25,466 bases of DNA from a virus. Positions 7,370 to 15,988 of the stretch are shown here, piece by piece. Positions within the stretch are counted from its first letter, which is position 1; each line of letters starts with the position of its first letter. The position numbers were made by a program, and so were the translations under genes. The stretch lies in IMG/VR virus record IMGVR_UViG_3300034375_006729, positions 1-25,466 of that record. One strand, 5' to 3'. The notes under the pieces are model-generated. The model worked only from the letters and a program-made list of their open reading frames with translations, did not search any database and was not told where the DNA came from.

Positions 7370-8959
7370 TTACAAATTTACTTTTGGTTTATCTAAATCT
7401 ATTTTCAAAGAAAAATTTAAATCAATATCATTTCTATTTTTTATAGGAGATCCTGTTTTTCCAATCATTAATAATTGTCCTTTGTCATTATATAAACCAA
7501 TTGTAGTTATATAAGGATTAAATGCACTCCCAGTTGCAAACGATTTCATATTAACGTTATCATCTAACAATGTAGTGGGATTCAATGTTGCGTTAAAATC
7601 TCCTGAATCAATTGTTAAAAATACAGAATGTTCAAATCGTCTAACAGTACTTTTATATGTTAATGTATAATCAGAATTAATTAAATCTTTATAAAGATAA
7701 TTTGGACTAGAAATAATAAAAAATCCAGATTTATCAAAAACATTACCAACACGATTTGTTTGTAATATTTGTTTTGCATTTTCTGATCTATTACCTAATG
7801 AATTAATTTGATTTTGTGATAATGATTTATTATATATTCGTATTTCATCTAAATATGAATTTAAATAATTTGATCCAATTAAATCGTTTTGATAACCACC
7901 AATTGATAAATTATCATTATTATTAATATAAATAGATGATGTTGTTAGACTATCAATAGGAGTAGTAATAAAATCAAAACTTCCGGAATTATTTTTTATA
8001 GTATCAATAAATAATTCTAATGAACTTCCACTTTTTTGACATACAACATGATTCCATGTGCTAGTATTTAATCCAGATGATGTAATTTCAGCAATTAAAT
8101 TTTCTGATCCTTGTGTGGTAAATTTCAAATTACCAGACCCAGATAATTCTATTTTAAATGGGTATTGCTGATTTGATATTGTATTAGTTTTTCCAATAAT
8201 TAATTGTCCAGAGCCAAATTCAGATGCATTTGGTTTTATATAAAATGATATAGCATAATTATGATCTTTATCATAATATCCATTCAATTCTGTTTCAATA
8301 AAACTAGAACCAGTAAATAATGCAGAAAGTCCAATTGGTAACTGTTGTCCATTACTAGTAGTTACACCTGTATTAAATGTTAAATTATTATATAATGTGT
8401 ACGGAATTCTTGTTAAATCAAAATATTCATTAAATCCCTCATAAAATGTTTCTTGTAAAGGAAATGATCTAGTATTAATATTTGTATCAAATATATTTCC
8501 ATATCTATCAGAATTCAACGTTAATCCTGAACTAGAAACATATGTAAATGAATCTGGTTTAATTCCTTCTCCAAATTTAATTTGCGGTATACTAAAAACA
8601 GACGCACTTTGATATAAAAATTTTGAAGTTTTATTTAAATCAGTAGGACCAAAAGTTTTTGTAGGTTCATTTTTATATTTGTAAAATAAATGATTAATTG
8701 AATAATATGTTTGAAATTGATATGTGCCATTTGAATTTAATGGAGCAGTAAATATAGCACTAGCAGAAACATTAGGCAATGTTCTTTGATAAATTCCTAA
8801 TAATGGTATAAAATTATTTGATTCAGCACTAGCTGATGTAAAAGAAAAAGTTTTATTTGCTTCAAATTCATTTACTTTATAATTAACAGGATCTATTTTT
8901 TTAAATACTGTTGGTGGAGCGCCATAATATGTTGTTATATCTGAAGTTTGATTCGCCAT
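7370..8959 (-). CDS. Adhesin-like tail protein with LamG/jelly-roll domain
   Basis: A 529-residue structural protein. Residues about 225-400 look like a laminin-G-type jelly roll: paired strands ending in SIGGYQNDLIGSNYLNS and then LDEIRIYNKSLSQNQI, the usual closing strand and helix of LamG_3-type domains that bind sugars or proteins. The C-terminus shares a domain with the upstream 379-residue protein: YITTIGLYNDKGQLLMIGK here at 483-501. No signal peptide or membrane helix is seen. It is probably part of a tail fibre or baseplate decoration that contacts the host surface. The ATG at 8959 follows an intrinsic-terminator hairpin whose T-run ends 6 bases upstream; the Shine-Dalgarno is weak. 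The kinase-like gene follows with no gap. Structural role is likely; the ligand is unknown. Confidence 0.8.
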   Translation of the reverse strand: MANQTSDITTYYGAPPTVFKKIDPVNYKVNEFEANKTFSFTSASAESNNFIPLLGIYQRTLPNVSASAIFTAPLNSNGTYQFQTYYSINHLFYKYKNEPTKTFGPTDLNKTSKFLYQSASVFSIPQIKFGEGIKPDSFTYVSSSGLTLNSDRYGNIFDTNINTRSFPLQETFYEGFNEYFDLTRIPYTLYNNLTFNTGVTTSNGQQLPIGLSALFTGSSFIETELNGYYDKDHNYAISFYIKPNASEFGSGQLIIGKTNTISNQQYPFKIELSGSGNLKFTTQGSENLIAEITSSGLNTSTWNHVVCQKSGSSLELFIDTIKNNSGSFDFITTPIDSLTTSSIYINNNDNLSIGGYQNDLIGSNYLNSYLDEIRIYNKSLSQNQINSLGNRSENAKQILQTNRVGNVFDKSGFFIISSPNYLYKDLINSDYTLTYKSTVRRFEHSVFLTIDSGDFNATLNPTTLLDDNVNMKSFATGSAFNPYITTIGLYNDKGQLLMIGKTGSPIKNRNDIDLNFSLKIDLDKPKVNL

Positions 8960-8965
8960 ACTAGT

Positions 8966-9001
8966 AAAAACCCGTTATATCTTTAATATAAATATAACGG
9001 G
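8966..9001 (-). terminator. Intrinsic terminator between the two adhesin-like genes
   Basis: On the coding strand a perfect 10-bp inverted repeat CCCGTTATAT / ATATAACGGG (arms 9001-8992 and 8980-8971, 11-base loop) is followed by TTTTT (8970-8966). The plus strand has no T-run after the hairpin, so termination is directed leftward. It ends 6 bases before the next ATG, and an ATATTTATA motif lies in the 5' arm and loop, so it may also act as a read-through-specific translational hairpin. Confidence 0.8.
8987..8995 (-). promoter_or_regulatory. ATATTTATA motif inside the terminator hairpin
   Basis: Exact motif copy spanning the end of the 5' arm and most of the loop of the terminator hairpin, 27 bases before the ATG at 8959. 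If it is a promoter -10 element, a transcript starting a few bases downstream would lack the 5' arm and could not form the hairpin. Confidence 0.4.
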
Positions 9002-9020
9002 CTTAAATTCAATGATATTA

Positions 9021-10160
9021 TTAAAAATCTAATTTAACACGTATTAACGCTTCTCTTGAAAATGATTTTAATAATGGTTTACTTAATTTAGCTACTGCTA
9101 ATAATTCGTTACTATCATTATATAACCCAACTGTTGTAACATATGATTTAGGATTACCAACAAAAGAAGAATTTTTAAAATCTCCAACTGACCCAGTTAC
9201 ATATGAAGGATTATTTGAAAAATTAAAACTACCATTTTTAACTCTTACAAAATAATGTGTACTTGTAATTTCCTGCTCATTTCTAGCTTCGAATCCTACA
9301 TTGCCACCTGCAGCTGCAGCTGATCCAGATATAGAATTAAATAATAAATAATGATTATTACCTTCAGATAATGCTGCATTAGAAGCAGTTAAATTAGTTG
9401 AAAATCCCAATTGTTGATCTAACATTTTTCCATCTAATATCATTACTCCATGAGATGGATAAAATAATCCATAATAAACAGGATTTGTTGTGTTATGTAC
9501 TCCATTATCAATACTACCAGATACAATATTATATACAACACCAGATTCAGTTGTTGTTCCTCCAGGAACTATTGAAGAGTCATCTATTAATGTAATTCTA
9601 TTAGATCCTACAGTTACACTTCCTGTTGCATTTTGAGTATGTGTTGTTATATTTTGTAAAGGAATTTCCCAGTTACCAAAATCAATTGATTCTTTTTGTC
9701 TTGCTCTTTCAATATTAATAGCATAAATATAATCAGTACTACCAGATCCCGCTGTTACAAATCTAGATGCATCTTTATTTAATAATAATTGTTTATATTG
9801 TGCATAAATTGCTTTTGAAGCTGGACTTTCTTGTGTGCCTAATTTTGAAGAACCATTTCCATCTACATGTCCAAATGCCACTGCAAATTGTACTGCTCTA
9901 GTTTCATCCGATGTTGCTGCGTCAAATACGTCTACATAATGTCTTTTTTGTGATACTGTTTGTACATTTGAAGCAAAAAATGTAGTTAATGTTCCAATAC
10001 CTCCACTCCATAATCCTGCAGTTACTGTCTCTTTTTGTTGTGAAACAACATCTTCAGCAACATTAAATCTAGAATATGTTTCTCCAGATGTGCTAACCGT
10101 AGGTAAAGTGCCATCTTGTTTTTGATTTGGTAATTGTTTTAATTTATTTATTATTTTCAT
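9021..10160 (-). CDS. Tail/decoration structural protein sharing a C-terminal domain with its neighbour
   Basis: A 379-residue protein starting MKIINKLKQLPNQ. It is rich in Gly, Ser, Thr and Asn, with a His/Gly segment (LFYPSHGVMILDGKML, about 229-244) and a HYFVRVKNGSFNFSNNPSYV stretch before the end. The last about 60 residues match the C-terminus of the 529-residue neighbour: YVTTVGLYNDSNELLAVAK at 340-358. That shared module suggests that both attach to the same partner in the virion, probably a baseplate or fibre protein. No enzyme motif is seen. It starts 21 bases after the 226-residue gene, with GGA upstream as a weak ribosome-binding site, and is followed by an intrinsic terminator at 8966-9001, so it closes a transcription unit. 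Virion role is inferred from context and composition. Confidence 0.75.
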   Translation of the reverse strand: MKIINKLKQLPNQKQDGTLPTVSTSGETYSRFNVAEDVVSQQKETVTAGLWSGGIGTLTTFFASNVQTVSQKRHYVDVFDAATSDETRAVQFAVAFGHVDGNGSSKLGTQESPASKAIYAQYKQLLLNKDASRFVTAGSGSTDYIYAINIERARQKESIDFGNWEIPLQNITTHTQNATGSVTVGSNRITLIDDSSIVPGGTTTESGVVYNIVSGSIDNGVHNTTNPVYYGLFYPSHGVMILDGKMLDQQLGFSTNLTASNAALSEGNNHYLLFNSISGSAAAAGGNVGFEARNEQEITSTHYFVRVKNGSFNFSNNPSYVTGSVGDFKNSSFVGNPKSYVTTVGLYNDSNELLAVAKLSKPLLKSFSREALIRVKLDF

Positions 10161-10181
10161 TTTATTAATTCCAATTTAAGC

Positions 10182-10862
10182 TTAAAAAGTAGGAGCACTA
10201 CTTGCTATAGTCTCATTACTTGCTACTGTTTGTTTCTTAACAGTTACATTTACAGTTGTACTACCACCTGTTTCATTTGCAATAATATTTACAGTTGTGG
10301 TTTTATCTTCTAAAAGATTTTTAGCTGTAATTTGAAATGCAAATCCTGCTACCGCAATACTTTGTGCATCTGCATTATTACCAATTGCAGTTGGGGTAGT
10401 TGGCAACGTTCCTGGATTAGCCAATGGTTGAACAACACTAATATCAGCAATTGTACTATCTGCTAGTATTGCTGTATATCCAAATGTAGAATTACCAGAC
10501 GCAAAATTACTTGTATTTGGCGTTATAACTGCAGTGTCTCCGGCAGCTTGTAATGTAATTGATGGATTTGCAACAGTTATAACAGGAATTCTTGTTATTT
10601 GTTTTGGTAATGTAACTAATTTATATTTTAATGCTTGAGTTTCATCAGGAACTGCTTCTACTAACGGCATGTTTTCTATTAATATTCCATAATAACTTGA
10701 TCCTAATGGATGATTAATATTCCATAGTCCATAATCTACTTCATCATCTCCTAATGCAAACTGTGTGATATTGAAATCAGAACTACCAGCTGCTAATAGC
10801 TCTCTTCCTTTTTTGGTTAGAATAGCATCTACTGTAATTGTACTATTATTTAAATATCCCAT
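10182..10862 (-). CDS. Structural protein with conserved N-terminal module and Ig-like C-terminus
   Basis: A 226-residue protein. The N-terminal 75 residues (MGYLNNSTITVDAILTKKGR, then ALGDDEVDYGLW) are of a type I associate with small structural proteins next to tail genes in marine phages; the match is from memory. The remainder (about 90-220) is Ala, Thr and Val rich and reads like one bacterial Ig-like domain or a bundle of beta strands (VTVANPSITLQAAGD ... TVNVTVKKQ). Parts of its coding DNA are clearly richer in G+C (one sampled 60-base line is about 47%) than neighbouring genes, suggesting recent exchange of the C-terminal domain. The start has a good Shine-Dalgarno (AAAAGG, 9-base spacer). 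A near-copy of the intergenic motif lies 20 bases upstream. It probably decorates the tail or helps build fibres. The exact function is not recognised. Confidence 0.75.
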   Translation of the reverse strand: MGYLNNSTITVDAILTKKGRELLAAGSSDFNITQFALGDDEVDYGLWNINHPLGSSYYGILIENMPLVEAVPDETQALKYKLVTLPKQITRIPVITVANPSITLQAAGDTAVITPNTSNFASGNSTFGYTAILADSTIADISVVQPLANPGTLPTTPTAIGNNADAQSIAVAGFAFQITAKNLLEDKTTTVNIIANETGGSTTVNVTVKKQTVASNETIASSAPTF

Positions 10863-10882
10863 TGTATATACCTTTTATTTTT

Positions 10883-10891
10883 AATAAATAT
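10883..10891 (-). promoter_or_regulatory. Variant of the intergenic motif (ATATTTATT)
   Basis: Eight of nine matches to ATATTTATA, 20 bases before the ATG at 10862 and within a 53-base gap. The same variant also occurs inside coding sequence elsewhere, for example near 1098, so it is weaker evidence than the exact copies. Confidence 0.25.
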
Positions 10892-10915
10892 TATCTTATA
10901 AAATTTTCGTTGTTT

Positions 10916-13900
10916 TTATTTAAAAAACTCTTCTGGTTCTTCTCCAGATCTTCTTTTTCTTTTTCTAGTTTTACGTTCACGTATTTTTTCTACTTTAAAT
11001 GATCCTTCACTACTAGGAGTACTAACTGTAATATTATTCGGATTAACTTCAGAAAACTCTACAACTGGTCCTCCGTCAATTGTTTTAAAATTACCAGTAA
11101 ATCTTGTCGGTTCAATATTAAAATCTTTTCCAATCAATTTAGATCCATTAAATCTTGCATTTTCCATTCCTATAGGACTAAAATCTTGAACTTCGGCAAA
11201 TGAACCAGTTAAATTAAAATATTGCGTTACCCCAGAACTCACAGCTCCGGAACTTCCATATGTAGAAGATCCATATGTTCCAGATCCATATCCTCCCCCA
11301 CTACTAGGTGTTGTACTAGAAGATTGAATCATTGTTTTGAATATACTAGAAACTCTTGACCCGGTAATTGTTGGTAATATTGCTTCAGATTCCCAATATG
11401 GATTAGATCCTGTAACCCATGATCCACTATATCGATATATTATATTATATGAATATGGTGTTGCTGTATATGAAGTGCTACTAGTTAAATACGCTACATA
11501 GTCATTTGCTACAGATCCAGACATAATATTTTGATCTTCTGAATTTACAACTAATTCTGAATCTATAAATTCATATGAAGATGTGATATTTTGTGTTTCC
11601 GTTGAAACAATCAAATTAGCATTATATGTTTCATTGCTTCGCTGTAGATATCCTGTTTTTGTAGAGTCTTTACTTCGTTCTAATAATGTAGGTTGTATTA
11701 ATAATCCAGTTACTTTATTTACACGAGCTGGAAGTAATTGTTCAATTTGACCAAAAAATGATAAATCAAACAAACTAAAAACTCGCAAATATTCATTTAT
11801 ATTACTTTTTTCAGAATATTTTTTCCAATATGTTTCAGAAAATTTCTTTAATGCAGGATATGATTTTGCATCTTGATCTGCAGGATCTCCTATATAATCT
11901 TCTAAATTAACAAATCCTAATTGTGCAATTATATCATCATTAATCATTGTCTGAGGAGAATAAAATATTCCTAGTCTAGATGAATCTAATGGTGCTTTAT
12001 CAAATTGACTTTGTTCAGATCTAGAATCCGGAGATAATCCAGAAATTAAATTATTTGATTCAATTCGTATTTTATTATCATCTAATGTATCATTTCCTAC
12101 AGAAATTGCATCATAGTAATATGTTTCTTCTTGCGAGTCATATGGTTCTGATGATGACCATCCAGTAAAAGATGCAGATATTGTTGAAGAATTTGGTTCA
12201 ACTCCTTGTAAACTGGAAGTTAAAGTATGATTAGTTTTATCATTTAACGGAAATCTTGCAACTAATTCTTCATATGCATCAGAATTTGCATCATATGCTC
12301 CTGGCGCTTTTGTATGATTTGAAAATGGATTTATATCTAAACTTGAAGTCCATAATCTAAGTTCTTGAAGTTGTCCTTGTAATCTGGTACCAGCATTGCC
12401 ACCTGGATTTAATCCTAATGATATAGTACCTGTATTTGGCAAACTACCCGTAATAGATGCAGAAACCGTTGTTATAATTTTTCCATATTTAGATCGCTGT
12501 GCTAATAGTTCTAATGTGCCATTTGAACCACTTCGAAGTAATGTGTTAATATATTCTCCATCAAAACATTCAATAAAGCCAGACGCAGTTGTATTAATTC
12601 TTAATGTTCCAAGTGTACCGCTATTAAAATCAATTGTAACATTATTTCCACCTATTGAATATAAATTCATAGTAGATGGTACCGAAGGATTAGTTAATAC
12701 ATTATCTGTTCGGAATCTTAGTTCTACAGAGCGAATTGGCCTAGTATAATCTACAGTGACTGTGCCGGATGTATTATTAATTAAATCTAATGCATAATTA
12801 AATTCATTTGTTTCATAAATTGGAGCTCTTGTTATTCTAGGACCGCCATATTCATTGATAGATATCATAGATTGAGGAATACCATAACATGATAACATTG
12901 CTCGTATACTTCGTTTTGTACCTTTTGATTTTAATAATAATGGTAAGTTATTGACAATTCTTCTCCAAATACCATATGTAGTATCACGTTTTGAAACTGC
13001 AGGATCTCCTACTGACAATGATCCTGTAATAGGAATTCCTTGTTCATCAGTTCCAAATAAATACTCCCATAAATCTGATCCTTGGTTTCCTATAGATAAA
13101 TTCCATCCAAATTGTTTTGCTACTTGAAATAATAATTCATTAGGAACACCTCGTTTTGGGTGTTCATCACGATTATATATTTTTGTTAAATATCTAATAT
13201 ATGTATATAAAATATCAAAATGATGTCCCAACATATTAACAAAAATAATCATATCAGAATTATTTGAATCAAATTTAATAAATTCCGGAATACCATTTGT
13301 TAAAACATTAGTATTATAGCTATCATACAATTCAGCTGAATTATATAATGAATCATACCAATTAACAAAGTTGCTACTAGTAACCGACATCAATGAATAT
13401 GGTTTAGTAGAATTACTTTTTGGAGCTGGTTGTATATAACTTCCTGTTAATTCTGAAACATTTACATCTATACTATTATATTGATCATGAGTAAATAGTA
13501 TCGAAGAAGACTCATAGTAAAGATATTTTTCAAACTCATCAAATCCAGAAATTAATTTAGTTTTTAAATTTGTATAATCATTTGCATTAGTTGTACTAAT
13601 AGCACTATTAATATTTGAAACAATTGCAGATTGTGATGTATATGTTTCAATTAATCCTAATTTATATCTAAAATTAGCTAATCTTTCCGTAGCTGAACTA
13701 TAAAATATAAAATTATTGAAATCAGAATAATCTATATTTAAGTCTATTCCAGATAACGATCCTGAAAAATATGAATCAATTATCTGTTGTGACGTTTGAA
13801 TCGATGATCCTAATAAATCATTCCAAGATTTTAAATCTGTTTCTGTTGAAATATCTGTTGCATTTGTATTTGCTTGCCAATTTGGTCCAGCTAAAGTTTC

Positions 13901-14647
13901 TTGGGTCGCCGATAATATTTCTGGTGTTATTTCAACAGTATCAACATATGGTAATTTTTTTTCTTGTACTACCCAACATTTAAATTTTAAATCAATATCT
14001 AATGGTAATGGATTTAAAAGTTTTACATACAAATGTTCTCCAACAACAACACTATTAACAAATTGTATACAATTATTTTGACTAAAATTTAATAAGTATG
14101 TTTCAGTAACATTAGGATTTACTATATTGTCATTTAATTGCGTTTGTTTAACATCATCAATATAATTAACTAATTGAGTTAATGCTGATTGATTGCTTTT
14201 ATCAATTAATGTTAATTTTACTTCTGTACGATCTGGAGATATTTCTGATACTTTTAAATATTGATTGTCATAACTTCCAATTAAATTTTCAAAAAAGTTT
14301 AAAACAAATCTAAAATTACCTGCAGTTAGACCTAATGAATTAAATTCTGAATATAAATTAATATCTAATGAAGCAAATGGAAATGTAATAAAAGTATCTG
14401 TTTCAGTATCTCTAATATTAGGACTTAAACTAGAAGCTTGTATAGAATGATTACCTGTTATCCATGTGTCATTAGAATATACATGAAATTCAACTTTTTG
14501 AGTAGATGTAGAATTTAATTGAGCATTATAACTAATTCTATAATCCGGATAATCTAATAAATCATAATCAACAGAATCTAATCTACGAGCATTTAATGAC
14601 TCTTTTGAATTTAAAATTTGGTCTATATTTGAATATTGATTTAACAT
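10916..14647 (-). CDS. Very large baseplate/tail protein with gpI-like segment, LamG-like domain and basic tail
   Basis: A 1243-residue protein at the place where T4 has gp7 (1032 residues) after gp6. Residues 1-230 are beta rich. Residues about 460-610 are helical and contain WRRIVNNLPLLLKSKGTKRS followed by IRAMLSCYGIPQ (561-591), a pattern like P2 gpI-family tail proteins (Trp, LL, KGT, ALR, G). Residues about 615-800 resemble a LamG jelly roll ending in GQLQELRLWTSSLD. A further conserved-looking segment, SFFGQIEQLLPARVNKVTG, lies near 1000. The C-terminus has a Gly/Ser/Tyr linker (about 1130-1155) and a basic tail with 11 Lys/Arg in 16 residues (1218-1233) followed by acidic EEPEE. The start shares one base with the preceding stop (TAATG), implying coupling. 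Likely a baseplate wedge or peripheral tail component carrying adhesive domains; the gp7 equivalence rests on position and size only. Confidence 0.8.
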   Translation of the reverse strand: MLNQYSNIDQILNSKESLNARRLDSVDYDLLDYPDYRISYNAQLNSTSTQKVEFHVYSNDTWITGNHSIQASSLSPNIRDTETDTFITFPFASLDINLYSEFNSLGLTAGNFRFVLNFFENLIGSYDNQYLKVSEISPDRTEVKLTLIDKSNQSALTQLVNYIDDVKQTQLNDNIVNPNVTETYLLNFSQNNCIQFVNSVVVGEHLYVKLLNPLPLDIDLKFKCWVVQEKKLPYVDTVEITPEILSATQETLAGPNWQANTNATDISTETDLKSWNDLLGSSIQTSQQIIDSYFSGSLSGIDLNIDYSDFNNFIFYSSATERLANFRYKLGLIETYTSQSAIVSNINSAISTTNANDYTNLKTKLISGFDEFEKYLYYESSSILFTHDQYNSIDVNVSELTGSYIQPAPKSNSTKPYSLMSVTSSNFVNWYDSLYNSAELYDSYNTNVLTNGIPEFIKFDSNNSDMIIFVNMLGHHFDILYTYIRYLTKIYNRDEHPKRGVPNELLFQVAKQFGWNLSIGNQGSDLWEYLFGTDEQGIPITGSLSVGDPAVSKRDTTYGIWRRIVNNLPLLLKSKGTKRSIRAMLSCYGIPQSMISINEYGGPRITRAPIYETNEFNYALDLINNTSGTVTVDYTRPIRSVELRFRTDNVLTNPSVPSTMNLYSIGGNNVTIDFNSGTLGTLRINTTASGFIECFDGEYINTLLRSGSNGTLELLAQRSKYGKIITTVSASITGSLPNTGTISLGLNPGGNAGTRLQGQLQELRLWTSSLDINPFSNHTKAPGAYDANSDAYEELVARFPLNDKTNHTLTSSLQGVEPNSSTISASFTGWSSSEPYDSQEETYYYDAISVGNDTLDDNKIRIESNNLISGLSPDSRSEQSQFDKAPLDSSRLGIFYSPQTMINDDIIAQLGFVNLEDYIGDPADQDAKSYPALKKFSETYWKKYSEKSNINEYLRVFSLFDLSFFGQIEQLLPARVNKVTGLLIQPTLLERSKDSTKTGYLQRSNETYNANLIVSTETQNITSSYEFIDSELVVNSEDQNIMSGSVANDYVAYLTSSTSYTATPYSYNIIYRYSGSWVTGSNPYWESEAILPTITGSRVSSIFKTMIQSSSTTPSSGGGYGSGTYGSSTYGSSGAVSSGVTQYFNLTGSFAEVQDFSPIGMENARFNGSKLIGKDFNIEPTRFTGNFKTIDGGPVVEFSEVNPNNITVSTPSSEGSFKVEKIRERKTRKRKRRSGEEPEEFFK

Positions 14648-15987
14648 TATTGTTTACCATATCCTCCAGGTCCTGGATCATCTATTATTGAAATATCAAA
14701 TTTAACACTTTGTCTTAAATACCAAGCAGCACCGGTGGAGCTGGATTTAAAACCATATTGATCATATTCTACCATATCATTTGGATCTATTATATAAGTT
14801 AATTGTAGAGGTATATATGTGTCATTATGATCTTGTGAGCTACCTCCTCCTAGTTGTGCAGAACCTCTTTGAGCGATTGGATTATTATATACATTATTAG
14901 CATTAGCATTACTTGGCCAATTTCTATATACTACTGGCATTTTTCTATATAATATAAGTGTAACATTAGTATTGGTATTATTTTGTGGTCTCCCTACAAA
15001 TGCTGCAACAATTTTAATTGCTTTATTTCCTTCTTTAACATATTTTATTTTTGATGGTGTTAATACAAAAGCCGATAAATCTTTGTCTATAGGAGCGCCA
15101 TCTAAAGTTTTATCAATTGGCATTACTTCTAGATTTAAATTAGATGTATATGAAATAGTCATTGTTACATAATCTCCAATATCATTGCCTGATGCATCTT
15201 TTGGATTTAATATATGAAATCCAGTTATTGGATCAGTACCTGTGTCTTCAATATCAAAATCCATATTAAATGTTAAATCTAAAGTAGAGTCGACTCCAAT
15301 TCTAGCAGGAAATTTAAAATAATTAAATTGTGTATCAACTGCTTCAATAAATGATTTATTAGTATATGTTTCGATCGCTGGCTCTATAATTAAATTTTGA
15401 TTATTTTGAGAATTTTCTTCGAATAATAAATTACCAGCTGCATTTCTTTGATTGATAAATTTATTATTTGATTTAAATGTTAATCCTTTTTCAATATATT
15501 CTTGTTGTATGTTTGTATCTACAAATGGAGGAGCTTGATAAACTGCAACCGGTGGAGGCATCGGAGGAGTAATTGCTCCAGGTAAAAACATTGGTCCGGC
15601 ATTGCTAGGAGTATTTGTTCCTGTTCTTCCTGCACCAGCTGGGCCGCTGGGAGGAGGAGTTGGAATTTGTATTGTTTGTGGAGAGACATTTGATGGTCCG
15701 GTAGTGTTAGGTACATTTGGTGGTGGCGGTGGTGGCGGTGGCGTAATAATTGGAAATAATACATCTTCATTAGAAATATCAGTATGAGTTTGAATTGTTC
15801 CTTTTGTAATAACACCATTCGAATGCGAATGCCATGGACCTACATAATCAGCTCCAGTTCCATCTAGATATTCACCGCCAGGAGTATAACCATTACCTGT
15901 TGGTTGAGGACCAGATCCGCCTGAATTAGCTGCATATGATCCGCCTTGAGACTGATTAGGATATAATTTTAATCGATGTATTAACAT
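14647..15987 (-). CDS. Tail-associated protein with GPWHSHSNG motif and poly-proline linker
   Basis: A 446-residue protein. The N-terminal 80 residues are Gly rich and include YVGPWHSHSNGVITKGTIQT (49-68), a His-x-His element of the kind seen in phage tail-tip and baseplate proteins, perhaps for metal binding. Eight consecutive prolines (83-90) open a Pro/Gly/Thr linker reaching about residue 155. The C-terminal 270 residues are beta rich (LTYIIDPNDMVEYDQYGF near the end). The protein ends in GPGGYGKQ. It starts one base after the stop of the 383-residue gene and its stop overlaps the next ATG by one base, so it belongs to the baseplate operon. A linker like this would hold two globular parts apart or thread through a ring. 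No family is recognised for the C-terminal part. Out-of-frame open frames across the Pro/Gly repeats are artefacts. Confidence 0.75.
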   Translation of the reverse strand: MLIHRLKLYPNQSQGGSYAANSGGSGPQPTGNGYTPGGEYLDGTGADYVGPWHSHSNGVITKGTIQTHTDISNEDVLFPIITPPPPPPPPNVPNTTGPSNVSPQTIQIPTPPPSGPAGAGRTGTNTPSNAGPMFLPGAITPPMPPPVAVYQAPPFVDTNIQQEYIEKGLTFKSNNKFINQRNAAGNLLFEENSQNNQNLIIEPAIETYTNKSFIEAVDTQFNYFKFPARIGVDSTLDLTFNMDFDIEDTGTDPITGFHILNPKDASGNDIGDYVTMTISYTSNLNLEVMPIDKTLDGAPIDKDLSAFVLTPSKIKYVKEGNKAIKIVAAFVGRPQNNTNTNVTLILYRKMPVVYRNWPSNANANNVYNNPIAQRGSAQLGGGSSQDHNDTYIPLQLTYIIDPNDMVEYDQYGFKSSSTGAAWYLRQSVKFDISIIDDPGPGGYGKQ

Positions 15988-15988
15988 A

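Noticed and set aside
15519-15818. Minus-strand 99-codon frame inside the poly-proline gene
   Set aside because: Out-of-frame reading of the Pro/Gly codon repeats; the His-Arg-His runs are artefacts of CCA/CCG repeats and the host frame has the conserved domain layout.
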